Shown piece after piece: positions 34,937 to 44,389 of a stretch of 64,000 nt of DNA (its first letter is position 1; every line of letters starts with the position of its first letter). The stretch is from contig OX104114.1 in the NCBI GenBank assembly GCA_944474755.1, positions 28,915,220-28,979,219 on the forward strand, read 5' to 3'. The position numbers and the translations under genes were made by a program. The notes under the pieces are model-generated. The model made no database searches and had not been told where the DNA came from. It saw only the letters and a list, made by a program, of their open reading frames with translations. The DNA is from Limnoperna fortunei (taxonomy: Eukaryota > Mollusca > Bivalvia > Mytilida > Modiolidae).

Positions 34937-36100
34937 GCCACCAGTGCGTAGCGACAGAAGGTTGACAAGACTTGATCAATGACATTGATGCTGATGTTTT
35001 AGCATAAACACCCAGCTTGGTGAATATTGATACTAGTACTTAAAATCAGGAAATAGTGCTAGGTCATGTACATCTAGTGGTAGTTCCTCTTATGTTTGGA
35101 GTATGGTGCAGACATTGGCACAGTCGGTTAATGAACTTAAAGAGCATTAACTCTTTTAAAAAATAAAGTTTCTAATTGTAATACGTCGCACGAACAATCG
35201 AACGTCTCAAACCCAGTCATAAACGTTACAGGTGCAACAGGCCAAGGTATGGATACATGTAATAGTACTTTGCCAGAAATGGGGAACCATCGACTGTATC
35301 AACTTCAATCTGTACCTTTTAGTGCAACTGTGCCAGAAATCTTTAAAAAAAATTGGGCCAATGACTTTGTAAAATTAGGTCTGTTATTACCCGAATCATT
35401 GGAAATGCGTTGAAACCAAAAAATATTGTACTTTAAAAAATTTTCGACAAAAATGTGTTGTCAGTTAAGGAACAGAATACCACGACCTTATCTTTTGACC
35501 TTTGGCTGACTGTTTTTCCTGTATATGTTAGTATATATTGATTATCATCTAACCAATACTCCATGGATGTTAAACTATATGGAAGTTGTGAGGGAGAAAA
35601 CTGGGGGAACTGGTGGTTTTATGATAATAAATTTCACTGTACAAAATCTTAGTTAAGTATAAGTTGGAGAGTTACTCACCATCACCAAGAGTTGTATGTC
35701 GAGGCCCATTAAGACCGATCGGTATACGATTAAAAAAAGTCGCTTTACTACTGGTGTATCAGGCATGAACAACAAATCTCTCGGATAACAGCCACTTGTT
35801 CCTTTGGGTTATTGTGTCAAATTTCACACATGGGGACCTATTGTCCCCTCCCTGGTAGATATAGCCATCATTGTTATAAATGTGGAAAGGTTCATGCCAG
35901 CATACGCTGTTTTGTATCATCAACAAAAGTGGCTCCACCTAATCGCATGCCCCTGGGTCAAGGCTCGACCGTTGGAGGCAGATCTGAACATTCTTTTTGC
36001 CCGCCAAGAGCATTTTGTGTAGGTCAACGCCCCAAACACCGTGGGTTTCGTCCGAGAACTTTCAACCCCAATTAAAGAGGAAGTTTTAGCTGAACATCTT
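34937..36100 (+). pseudogene. Gag-like ORF, first copy
   Basis: The likely start is ATG at 34937 (MPPVRSDRRLTRLDQ, then a stop). Broken frames give SMVQTLAQSVNELKE, a NHRLYQLQSVPFSATVPE segment, WANDFVKLGLLLPESLEM, YLLTFG, and WMLNYMEVVREK. The C-terminus has PGRYSHHCYKCGK-like cysteine/histidine spacing of a CCHC-type knuckle (35812-36020). This matches the gag-like protein of YR retrotransposons in invertebrates. At least three frameshifts or stops are present. The zinc-knuckle part alone keeps an 87-codon open frame. Confidence 0.72.
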
Positions 36101-36678
36101 GAGGGCTAAAATGTTCAGGTAAAAGAATATATATTAAATGGGTTCTCTAAAGGTTTTTCAATTTTTAGTAATATCGTGGATACGACAGGTACTTGTAAAC
36201 ATTAAAGGTCTGCTTTAGAAATGCCTCATATTGTGACAACAAAGGTTGAGGCTGAAGTATCTGCAGGTCGGGTTGCAGGGCCATTTTCTATTCCCCCTTT
36301 TATTCATCTCTCGTGTCACCAATAGGACTGTGTCCCAAAAAAGGGCCTGGAAAATTTCGTATGATACATCTTTTGTCCCTCCCAAAAGTTAATCTGTAAA
36401 TGATTTCATTCCACCGGATTATTCTTCAGTTCAGTATACTAGTATTCAGGATGCAATTGCTGATATAAAAATTTATATTCTACAGTTTATCTTGTAAAAT
36501 GCTATACAGAGGTACATGTATGTAACAACCCGTTTTGCAACGGGTTGTTATTGCAAAACGGGTTGTTACAGATGTGGCTTACTGGAATTTGCCCTTGGGT
36601 CATTCAGAGAATCAAAATTGGTTTTATTTGTAATGACCAATTCTATTATGACAAATGTTTAGCAATGGGTTGTGCGTC
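35042..36678 (+). repeat. 1,637-bp tandem duplication inside the retrotransposon (unit 1)
   Basis: 'aaaatcaggaaatagtgc' at 35042 recurs at 36679, directly after the RT sequence encoding MGCAS. Unit 1 therefore contains gag and the start of RT, and unit 2 (36679 to about 38125) repeats them. The two have diverged by scattered substitutions and indels, and each has its own stops. Confidence 0.88.
36110..36678 (+). pseudogene. Reverse transcriptase N-terminal part, first copy
   Basis: Broken frames read EYILNGFSKGFSIF, RSALEMPHIVTTKVEAEV, AGRVAGPFSIPPF, CVPKKGPGKFRMIH, then FYYDKCLAMGCAS at 36635-36675. These are RT fingers and palm up to the G-rich box before YxDD. The polymerase box itself is missing because the sequence switches straight back to gag at 36679. 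A 17-bp hairpin interrupts the LAKRVV codons near 36525-36565. Confidence 0.78.
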
Positions 36679-36689
36679 AAAATCAGGAA

Positions 36690-37650
36690 ATAGTGCCAGG
36701 ACATGTACATCTAGTGGTAGTTTCTCGGATGTTTAAAGTATGGTGCAGACATTGGCACAGTCGGTTAATGAACTTAAAGAGCAGTTAACTCTTTCAAATA
36801 GTTTCTACATATAATACGTCGCAATAATAGAAATGGGGAACCATCGACTGTATCAACATCATTCTGTACCTTTAGGTGCAACTGCGCCAGAAAATCTTAA
36901 AAAAAAAGATGGGCCAATGACTTTGTAAAATTAGGTCTGTTATTACCTGATTCATTGGAAAAAGCAACAATTGAAACCAAACAATATTGTACTTGAAAAT
37001 TTTTCCGACAAAAATGTGTTGTCAGTTAAGGAACATAATAACACCATCTTATCTTTTGACCTTTGGCAGACTGCCTTTTCTGTATATGTTAGTATATATT
37101 GAAAAACATCCAACCAATGCTCCAGGGATGTTAAAATATATGGAAGTTGTTAGGGAGAAATGGGAAAACTGGTGGTTTTATGATAATAAATTTCGCTCTA
37201 CTAAATCTCAGTTAAGTATAAGGTGGAGAGTTACTCACCAAGAGTTGTATGTCGAGGCCCATATAGACCGATCAGTATACGATTTACAAAAAAGTCGCGT
37301 TACTACTGGTGTATCAGGCATGACCAACAAATCTCTTAGAAAATAGCCACTTGTTCCTTTGGGTTATTGTGTCAAATTTTACACATTTGGACCTATTGTC
37401 CCCTCCATGGTAGATATAGCCATCATTGTTATTAAATGTGGAAAGTTTCATGCCAGCATACCCTGTTTTGTATCGTCAACAAAAGTAACTCCACCTAATC
37501 GCATGCCTCTGGGTCAAGACTCGACAGTTGGAGGCAGATCTGAACATTCTTTTAGCCCACCAAGAGCATTTTATGCAGGTCAACGCCCCAAACACCGTGG
37601 GTTTCGTCCGAGAACTTCCAACCCCAAGATCTCGAGGGCCATGATGTTCA
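36690..37650 (+). pseudogene. Gag-like ORF, second copy
   Basis: A better-preserved duplicate. 36987-37346 is open with YLLTFGRLPFLYMLVYIEKH, NAPGMLKYMEVVREK, RSTKSQLSIRWRVTHQELYV and a short tail. A frameshift leads to 37359-37655, where PGRYSHHCYKCGK-type knuckle residues (in the alternate frame), PPNRMPLGQDSTVGGRSEHS and basic repeats (QRPKHRGFRPR) occur. The basic, cysteine/histidine-bearing tail suggests nucleic-acid binding, as for retroelement gag proteins. Confidence 0.75.
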
Positions 37651-37659
37651 GGTAAAATA

Positions 37660-38125
37660 ATATATATTAAATGGGTTCTCTAAAGGTTTTTCAATTTTTA
37701 GTAATATCGTGGATACGACAGGTACTTGTAAACATTAAAGGTCTGCTTTAGGAAGGCCTCATATTGTGACAACATATATTGAGACTGAAGTAAATGTATC
37801 TGCAGGTCAGGTTGCAGGGCCATTTTCTATTCCCCTTTTATTCATTCCCATGTGTCACCAATAGGATTGTGCCCCCAAAAAGAGCATGGAAAATTTCGTA
37901 TTAGACACCATCTGTCCCTCCCAAAAGGTCAATCTGTAAATGATTTCATTCCACCTGATTATTTTTCAGTTCAGTATACTAATATTCAGGATGCCATTGC
38001 TGATATGTATTCTACAGTTTATCTTGCAAAACGGGTTGTTACAGTGGTGACTTACCGGAATTTGCCCTTGGATCCTTCAGAGAATACTAAAATTGGTTTT
38101 ATTTGGAATGACCAATTCTATTATG
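37660..38125 (+). pseudogene. Reverse transcriptase, second copy, truncated before YxDD
   Basis: Frames give the RSALEMPHIV-like finger region, then 37852-38133: MSPIGLCPQKEHGKFRIRHH, LSLPKGQSVNDFIPPDYFS, VQYTNIQDAIADMYSTVYLA, NLPLDPSENTKIGFIWND and QFYYG. At about 38125 the sequence jumps to DKIQKCLEQIETFLKRKK, which normally lies well after the catalytic YLDD box. The catalytic palm is therefore deleted. Neither RT copy could support reverse transcription. Confidence 0.82.
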
Positions 38126-38890
38126 GCAGATAAAATTCAAAAATGCCTGGAACAAATCGAAACATTTTTAAAACGTAAGAAAGTAACATTACATGAAATT
38201 CAGTCTCTGTGTGGGTTATTAAATTTTGCCTGTCAAGTAGTACTCACATGGCGTCCATTCTTTAGACGTCTTTAAGAGTGAACCTATTGTCGGCAGCAAA
38301 TGCACCAAAGAAAAACATTAACAAGAGCCTGTAAAGACGATTTATTGGTATGGAAACAATTGTTGTTAAAATTCAATGGAAAATGTTTTACTTGGATGGC
38401 AAATGAATATCGTCCGATAAAGCATTATCGTTTATGGGCGTATCAGGACTTTATGGTTATGGGGCTGTATTTGAGAATTCATATTTTTATGGTTTTTGGA
38501 ATGAAGATTAGATGATTTACAATATTACTCTGAAAGAATCGTACCCAATTGCTTTAGCTGTTGAGATTTGGGGTCATAGAATGGGTAACCGGGCAGTGTG
38601 TTTTAATTTTTAATTGCGACAATGAATCTGTAGATTTTGTTTAAAACAAAAAGACAAGCAATGAGAAAGGGGACATGTTTTTGATAAGAAAACTGGTTTT
38701 CACGGCTCTGAAATTTAATATTTTGTTTAGAGCAGTTCATATTCCTGGTAAAAAGAATATACTTAGTGGTGCTCTTTCACGATTTCAGATAGAGCAGTTT
38801 CATTATTTGAAGCCAGAGGCAGATTCAGAACCAGTAACAAAACCCCCACTACCAGTACTGCCCTCTTGTTGGATTCTGTCCAGTAAGTTG
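38126..38890 (+). pseudogene. RT connection and RNase H-like domain
   Basis: Open pieces read KVTLHEIQSLCGLLNFACQV, RPFFRRL, RACKDDLLVWKQLLLKFNGK and then an RNase H-like stretch in shifting frames: LWAYQD, GYGAVFENSYF-like residues near 38455, LKESYPIALAVEIWG near 38530, FNCDNESVDFVL near 38610 and LKFNILFRAVHIPGKKNIL (38705-38765). The last ends in the family 'G-N-x-x-A-D-x-L-S' motif, here GALSRF instead of DALSRF. The acidic residue change and several stops show loss of function. Confidence 0.8.
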
Positions 38891-38914
38891 TAAATTCTTC
38901 TTTAGCGACTAGAA

Positions 38915-39765
38915 CACAACAGTTATATATGAGAGTATGGAAACACTTTGTTTCATTTTATGGACAGTTTTTAACAGCTAAAGATACAAATATCCCAGTG
39001 TCTACACCTGTTTTGTCTCTGTATCTAGCTTATTTACATCAAATAGGTTATGCTAGTTCTACAATTAGTACATATAATTCAGCTTTAGGTTTTTTTCACA
39101 AATTGCATAACGTACCAGACCCCTCGACTTCGTTCTTTTTTCTATCGTTGTTAAAAGGTGTTAAAAGGAAATATCCATCACAGGATAACAGGTTTCACAT
39201 TTCTTTTCTTATTCTAGTGAAGTTATTTGGTGCTCTTGATTTGGTGTGCACAGAATGGTATTTCAAATGCATGAACAAGGTCATGTTCTTTCTAGCATTT
39301 TATGCATTTTTGAGAGTAAGTGAGATGAACTAGAACCCCTCGAATGTCAGTAAAAACCATTGTTTACATTCGTTTTACTCCAGAGGGGTTCACAGTGCGT
39401 TTTAATTCGTTTGAACATTCCATACCAGGTCAGATATCTAATATTGATGTTCGTAAAATTGGAAATCTCACACTGTCCTGTTAAATCATTTGAGTACATA
39501 TTTGCAGGTTAGAGGTATAAAACGGGTAGTCTGTTTATAAACCCCAATGGATCGACAGTGTCTCGTGATAAGTGTGTATCTATTTTAAATGCCTCACTTT
39601 CTCAATTAGGATTATGTTCAGCATTGTACAAAACTCATAGCTTTCGTATTGTGCCATTTCTTAGGCTATGGAGTTGAGTAAATCTGATGTTCAAATTAGA
39701 ACACTTGGCCATTGGAATTCTCAAGCTTTTTAAAAGTACATTCGCCTTTCATCCGCTTCTAAGTA
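38915..39765 (+). pseudogene. Tyrosine recombinase of the Ngaro-like element
   Basis: 38929-39333 is open and encodes the SAM-like core-binding domain: MRVWKHFVSFYGQFL, SLYLAYLHQIGYASSTISTY and NSALGFFHKLHNVPDPSTS, then LLKGVKR, a MFFLAFYAFLRVSEM segment holding the first catalytic arginine, and a stop. The catalytic half continues in broken frames: FINPNGSTVSRDKCVSILNA near 39540, KTHSFRI near 39630 (HxxR), IRTLGHWNSQAF near 39700 and, after a stop, KYIRLSS with the nucleophile tyrosine near 39735. All signature residues can be traced but no continuous frame remains. Confidence 0.85.
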
Positions 39766-40254
39766 AGTTTGTTTTTAAGCAATATGATGTTTGGAGTTTT
39801 TTTTAAAAGGAAGGTTTCTCACTGGGAGTTTGAAGAGCGAGTTTTGGTCAGAATATTTTTGTCAAAGATATGACACGCATAAGCAGTTAAATGATATATG
39901 TTATAGTTTTTTTTATTTGTGTTCAGTTACAAAATGTAAGACATTTTAATTGTTTAAGTGTATGTTTCATGGCGAGCATGAGCAGCTATCAGTTAAAATC
40001 TTTCTTTATGTATAGAATTTGTGTTGCATTTTAATTTTTGTGTGGAATTGTAAAATTTAGCATGTACAAGTGTGTTTTCAGGCGAGCATGAGCAGCCAGG
40101 AGTATAATTTCGTCTTTATTTATTGACGGCTAGGTGTTTCTTGTGTCTATATACCAAATCAGTGCAGCTACAGGTGGGCGTTCTGTCGATCTTGTGGCCA
40201 TTGTGGAGCCCCACCCTTGCATTGCTGTAAATATTAGATGAAGATAAGTAGCTA

Positions 40255-40750
40255 TTCTAATATGACGTGCTTTAAAGGCTTTGAGACCACAACTGTGGTA
40301 AAAAATGATTTATCTATGAGCAACACGCGCTGAGAAGGGCGTGTTTTAAATGGGTGTTCAAATTACAAAACTGTAACTCCGGGAAGCTATTGCATATGAC
40401 GTATAACTCTTATAAATAGCGACACGCGCTATAATTATCCGTTGCAATATATTGTGTGTTACATTGACGGAACAGCCAGTTTATGGCGGAAATGATGTTT
40501 TCTATAGGTACGAAAATATTATAAATGTACTCTAATTGACTTATTATTATTAAAATGAGCCACAAATTGTGACCGAAGTTTATTTAAGAAATAATTCACG
40601 GAGGCTGTGATTTATCATTGTTTTACCACGGGGTGACCATTTATGTCCTTATGTTATCCCTCGCTATCGCTCGGGATAAAATAATACGACATAATGGTCA
40701 CCCCGTGGTAAAACAATGATAAACCACAGCCTCCGTGAATTTTTTCTTAA
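40255..40750. mobile_element. 496-bp fold-back insertion in B1
   Basis: The insertion is defined by comparison with B2. Its right part forms the large palindrome 40552-40783, whose left arm is an inverted copy of the adjoining B1 sequence ('gagccacaaattgtgaccga'). The centre is ttatccctcgctatcgctcg plus 'ggataa'. It may be a fold-back transposon, or an inverted duplication made during repair. Confidence 0.75.
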
Positions 40751-40783
40751 ATAAACTTCGGTCACAATTTGTGGCTCATTTTC
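40552..40783. repeat. Near-perfect 232-bp palindrome
   Basis: The arms are ~95 bp and differ at only a few positions. They include 'tcacggaggctgtg' / 'cacagcctccgtga' and 'ttttaccacggggtgacca' / 'tggtcaccccgtggtaaaa'. The ~40-bp centre itself pairs through ttatccc / gggataa. RNA from either strand would form a long hairpin. Confidence 0.93.
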
Positions 40784-40924
40784 TTCCAAATTTATGTGTT
40801 TTCTAGTTTATTTGCAAACAAGCTAGCTGCACAGAGAAACTATAAATGAATAAGTTGAAAATCAAGTCAGATATTTTTTATTTCTTGGAATGAGCTAAAG
40901 TTGCATAAATGTCAGTTTATTTGG

Positions 40925-41040
40925 TAAAAATTAGAATTTAAGTCCTTGAACGCATGTTTGTAAACCTCATTATAACAGGACAATTAGGTCGAATATCACA
41001 CGTTTTGTTTTTCAAAGGAAATTGATGTTTCTTAATTTCC
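40925..41040 (+). repeat. Repeat A2 of the Ngaro-like element
   Basis: Matches A1 at 33190-33305 in the same orientation across 'cattataacaggacaattag' and 'caaaggaaattgatgtttct'. Confidence 0.85.
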
Positions 41041-41209
41041 GCCACTACCCCCTCACCCCCTATTGCAGTCAACAATAGTATTATTTCTAGTTGTCAATCA
41101 GAGCAGTTTTCTGTTGGATGTTATGTTATTATTATTATGTGTACAATTTTGTTAGGTTCGGTCATTTGATATTATTATGTGTACAGTCGTGTATTTTCTG
41201 TAGGGACGG

Positions 41210-41360
41210 CCATTGTGCAGCGCCCCACCTATGCATTGCTGTAAATATTAGATGAAGATAAGTAGCTTATAAACTTCGACCACAATTGGTTGCCCATTTT
41301 CTTCCAAATTTATTTGTTTTCTTATTTAATTGCAAACAAGCTTGCTGCACGGAGAAAATA
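41210..41360 (+). repeat. Repeat B2 of the Ngaro-like element
   Basis: 'ccccacctatgcattgctgt' through 'agataagtagct' is joined directly to 'tataaacttcgaccacaatt' and on to 'gctgcacggagaaaa'. This is the uninterrupted counterpart of B1. Confidence 0.85.
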
Positions 41361-41361
41361 A

Positions 41362-41525
41362 CACTTCGAGCAAGGCATACTCAACTCCAATCTCCATTTG
41401 GTAAGATTTACTAGTTCTACCAAGGTTTGGTATCTCACCCGGTTCTCTGGCCTTTTTCCTGATAAAATCTGGATGCTATGATAGCTGCTACTTCCTGACA
41501 CTAGCATAAACTCAAACAACAATCA
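41362..41525 (+). mobile_element. Degenerate SINE 3' half
   Basis: 'aaggcatactcaactccaat', a loose 'ccaaggtttggtatctcacc' segment and 'ctggatgctatgatagctg' follow the order of the SINE body and end. The tRNA head is missing. It abuts the end of the Ngaro-like element. Confidence 0.65.
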
Positions 41526-42715
41526 AACTTAAAGAAATACTGTGAATGGGTAATTTCCCTACTTCAATTCAAGAATTTTCTCTTGAAAAACTAAGGCGTG
41601 ATTTATTTTTACAAAGAAGTTATTTTGCTTTTGTTTTCTAATGTTTATTTTCATTTACTAAAACCCATTTTTAATTTATATCCTAAATACTTCTTCATTT
41701 CAAGCACTTCAACAGGAAGTAACATAAAATCGTTTTTCTCTGTCAACAGGCCTCCATGACCTGTTACAATACAAATGCCCTCTACAGGTGGCAGCACAAG
41801 CAAGAAAGTGACAACATTAATAAACTCCATCACCTCAACTTCAAGACAAGTTTTTCGCTACATCTTTCAATAAAATTAATAACCATCCAATTTAAAAAGG
41901 AAATGAATTTCTCAAACACAAGAACACATATTCTACAGAATCTGCACTTAGCATGTTGACCTGCAATTATGACGTGAGTCATTTCTATTTTTCCCTGAAA
42001 GGAAAAAAAACACATGTTCATACATTGTTACAAGCAAAAGAGTGGTTGTCATATTGGATTTATAAACTTGTGCATTATCGGTCAAAGTGTATTCATAACT
42101 TATCTCATCAAATGATACAACAATGTTCAAATTATAGGCTAACTCAGATAATGAGCATAAAAAGAGCAATTTTTATGCTTTTTTGCAAAATCTGTTTTTA
42201 AAAGAGTAAAGAAAATGTACATGTAAAAATATAGAAAACAAATCTCCATTGAAAATTAAATGCATTACCTGGACACATTAGGCAGTGTCTGACTTTTACA
42301 TAAGGAAGCACATTTTGAGCTTTTTCCGGAACCAGCAATTGTACGAGGTCTACAGCCACTTGTAACCAATGTCGCTTTAGCCAGTGGGATGGTATTAACT
42401 TAATGGAACAACATAATTTCCTACAATAAAATGTTACTACAGTGTATTTTTCCTGCAGTTTACTATTAATTTATCAAAATATAAAAAGTTAATTTTGCAC
42501 AAAATGATGAAAATCTATATTTCTTTCAATTTTCAATAGAATAAATTTATGAACATCTTGATGGTGTGATTAATGGGTCTCTATTTACATCAAATCCACG
42601 TTGTGAACGAACACAATTTTTAAAAATGACTGTTGAAAATTGTCAGTAATAAAAGAATGTTAAAAAGTCAATTGCCAGCAAAACTTATTTCAAAAACACA
42701 CAAATCGTAAAGTCC
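41526..42715. other. Unrecognised intergenic stretch
   Basis: Open frames of 60-82 codons occur on both strands between 41650 and 42200. They overlap each other and lack recognisable motifs. No repeat or RNA was identified. Confidence 0.5.
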
Positions 42716-42729
42716 CTGGAACGTATAAG

Positions 42730-42798
42730 TTAACAATTTTATCGTTCGTACAACGTCCGTACATCGTTCGTACATCGTGCGTATATCGTTCGTATAAT
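42730..42798 (+). repeat. Short tandem 'atcgttcgtac' repeats
   Basis: Four to five imperfect 11-14-bp units (tcgttcgtacaacgtccgta and similar) immediately precede the left inverted repeat of the 42799-44147 element. A looser array in the same orientation follows its right end (44148-44345). Confidence 0.85.
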
Positions 42799-44147
42799 GT
42801 ACGCTATTTCTGCGGTAAAGCGCCCATGCTAAGAATGGTCATTTCTCATTGTCAAGATATCTTTCCTAAGTTATTTGTATCGTAGTGAGCGATACATGTT
42901 AATGAAGCAATATACAGAATTTTGAAAACTAGCAAATTAATCAACAAACACGTGCGCTTTGCGCATGCGCATTATGATAAAATGAATATCTAGTCCGGAA
43001 ATTGACATTTCCGTAAAAGTGCATGATGTAAATAAGGACTGTTTTTTTTTGCTTTAAAGTGCGTTTGATACGGATCATTTTTATATTAATGTTTTGTCAC
43101 ATTACTCACCCATTAAATGCATATTATAATCTTGCTGTTCGATATTCAAGAACAGGCAATATTCTAAACTTATAAAGAAGTCCCCTTAACAGATTGTTGT
43201 ATCCGTTAACAAAAACAAAAATTACAAAATACGAAGAATGCTTTTAATTACTTTTTATTTTAACGATCTTCTTATTCTACCTTTCTTGGCGATTAGTTAA
43301 GTCTTTTGCTGAGTTGTTCCGGGGACTAGGCTAACGCCACTTTCAGCAATTTTTCAGCTATATCATGGCGTTAAGTTTTGATTGGGAAGTAAGCCAGAGT
43401 ACCCGGAGAAAACTCTGGACCCTCGGTAGGAAAACTGGTAATCCTTGTCAATTAACATAGGAGTCGAGTACACACTGCCCGCAGTGAGACTCGAACACGC
43501 AATCTCAGTGTTGACATACCACGTGATCAATAGTAGACGAACTACCTTAACCACTTGGCTACCGAGACCCCCAAAACCATAACGCAAACTGCATTTTCGC
43601 AAAATACATTCATAAAATACCGTTCAGTTATAAAATAACCGAGACAGTGGCTCTCCGTCCCATCATCTGGTCACTAAATTATTATTTTTAAACGGAAATC
43701 GGTGTTTTCTGTAAATTGCTGGTTCTTCTTGTTACCAATACGAACAATATATAAATATTGTGTTAAATGAAAGACCGGTTGATTATTTAGTACGTAGAAA
43801 TGTAATGTTCAAAATAAATGCATTTCGATCCCAGTGATGAGACTCACTGCTTTCATATTATTCTGTGATTTACAGCAATAAAAAAACTTTAAACCATAAA
43901 ATTTAAAACGTCAAATTTTGTTACGTTGTAAAACGTCACTGATAAAGTTGCTTTTTATGTTTTTATATGCATATTTTCATCCTATTTATTTCCAAAAATG
44001 TTTAATATTACATGCCAATTTTATAAATCTTAATTGTATAAGATCTGAACATTATCACCATTAAGAAAGAATTTCAACTTTCAATTTTTCGTTTTTCATC
44101 ATTCTCTAGCTGTACAATTGGCGCTTTACCGTAAAAATAGCGGGTAC
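42799..44147. mobile_element. 1,349-bp non-autonomous element with terminal inverted repeats
   Basis: The left end 'gtacgctatttctgcggt' plus 'aaagcgccca' (42799-42826) is the inverted counterpart of 'ttggcgctttaccgtaaa' plus 'aatagcgggtac' (44118-44147), about 28 bp with a few mismatches. Both ends are flanked by cgtataa (42791-42797 and 44148-44154), a possible target duplication. The interior has no transposase and carries a nested SINE at 43331-43572. Superfamily unknown. Confidence 0.65.
43331..43572 (-). mobile_element. tRNA-derived SINE nested in the TIR element
   Basis: The minus strand has a head at 43572 (gggggtctcggtagccaagt), the B box 'gcgtgttcgagtctcac', the body 'attgacaaggattaccag' and the end 'tatagctgaaaaattgctg'. 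A 79-codon minus-strand open frame here is spurious. Confidence 0.9.
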
Positions 44148-44345
44148 CGTATAACGTATAGTATATCGTGCATCGTTTTCTCCAGTGTACATCGTATGGC
44201 GGATCGTTTGTTCTATCGTTCAATGTATGGTTTTCCGTTTATATTAGCGTATATCGTATGCTTTATCGTTTTTGTTATCGTTTCTCAGTACGGCTTTTCT
44301 GTTGTATTAGTATACATCGTATAGTGCTTGGGCAATGCGATTTTA
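44148..44345 (+). repeat. Degenerate 'tatcgt' repeat array
   Basis: Irregular spacing of atcgta, atcgtt and tatcgt words, for example gtatatcgtgcatcgttttc and gcgtatatcgtatgctttat. This produces two overlapping 68-72-codon open frames that are not considered genes. Confidence 0.75.
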
Positions 44346-44389
44346 CATGTACATCGTTATTTACGTTTAATAAACTGCAACATTAAATA

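Larger units (their letters stand above)
40190..40850 (+). repeat. Repeat B1 of the Ngaro-like element, interrupted
   Basis: 40190-40254 ('ccccacccttgcattgctgt' to 'agataagtagct') and 40751-40850 ('aataaacttcggtcacaatt' to 'gctgcacagagaaac') are contiguous in B2 at 41210-41360. B1 therefore carries an insertion at 40255-40750 and B2 shows the uninterrupted form. Confidence 0.85.
33190..41360 (+). mobile_element. Ngaro-like tyrosine-recombinase retrotransposon with split direct repeats
   Basis: The gene order on the plus strand is SGNH-hydrolase-like, gag-like with zinc knuckle, RT, (gag, RT again), RNase H, tyrosine recombinase. Repeats near the ends follow the split direct pattern: A1 33190-33305 = A2 40925-41040; B1 (40190-40254 plus 40751-40850) = B2 (41210-41360). 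The order A1, genes, B1, A2, B2 is the arrangement known for Ngaro elements. The element is degenerate, with a 1,637-bp internal tandem duplication and a 496-bp insertion in B1. Exact outer ends and target duplications were not determined. Confidence 0.85.

Noticed and set aside
41651..42201. Cluster of 60-82-codon open frames on both strands
   Set aside because: They overlap each other, show no domain and no plausible splice structure, and fit chance expectation in AT-rich sequence.
44118..44386. Two overlapping open frames rich in Y, R, F and V
   Set aside because: They are produced by the 'tatcgt' repeat array next to the TIR element.
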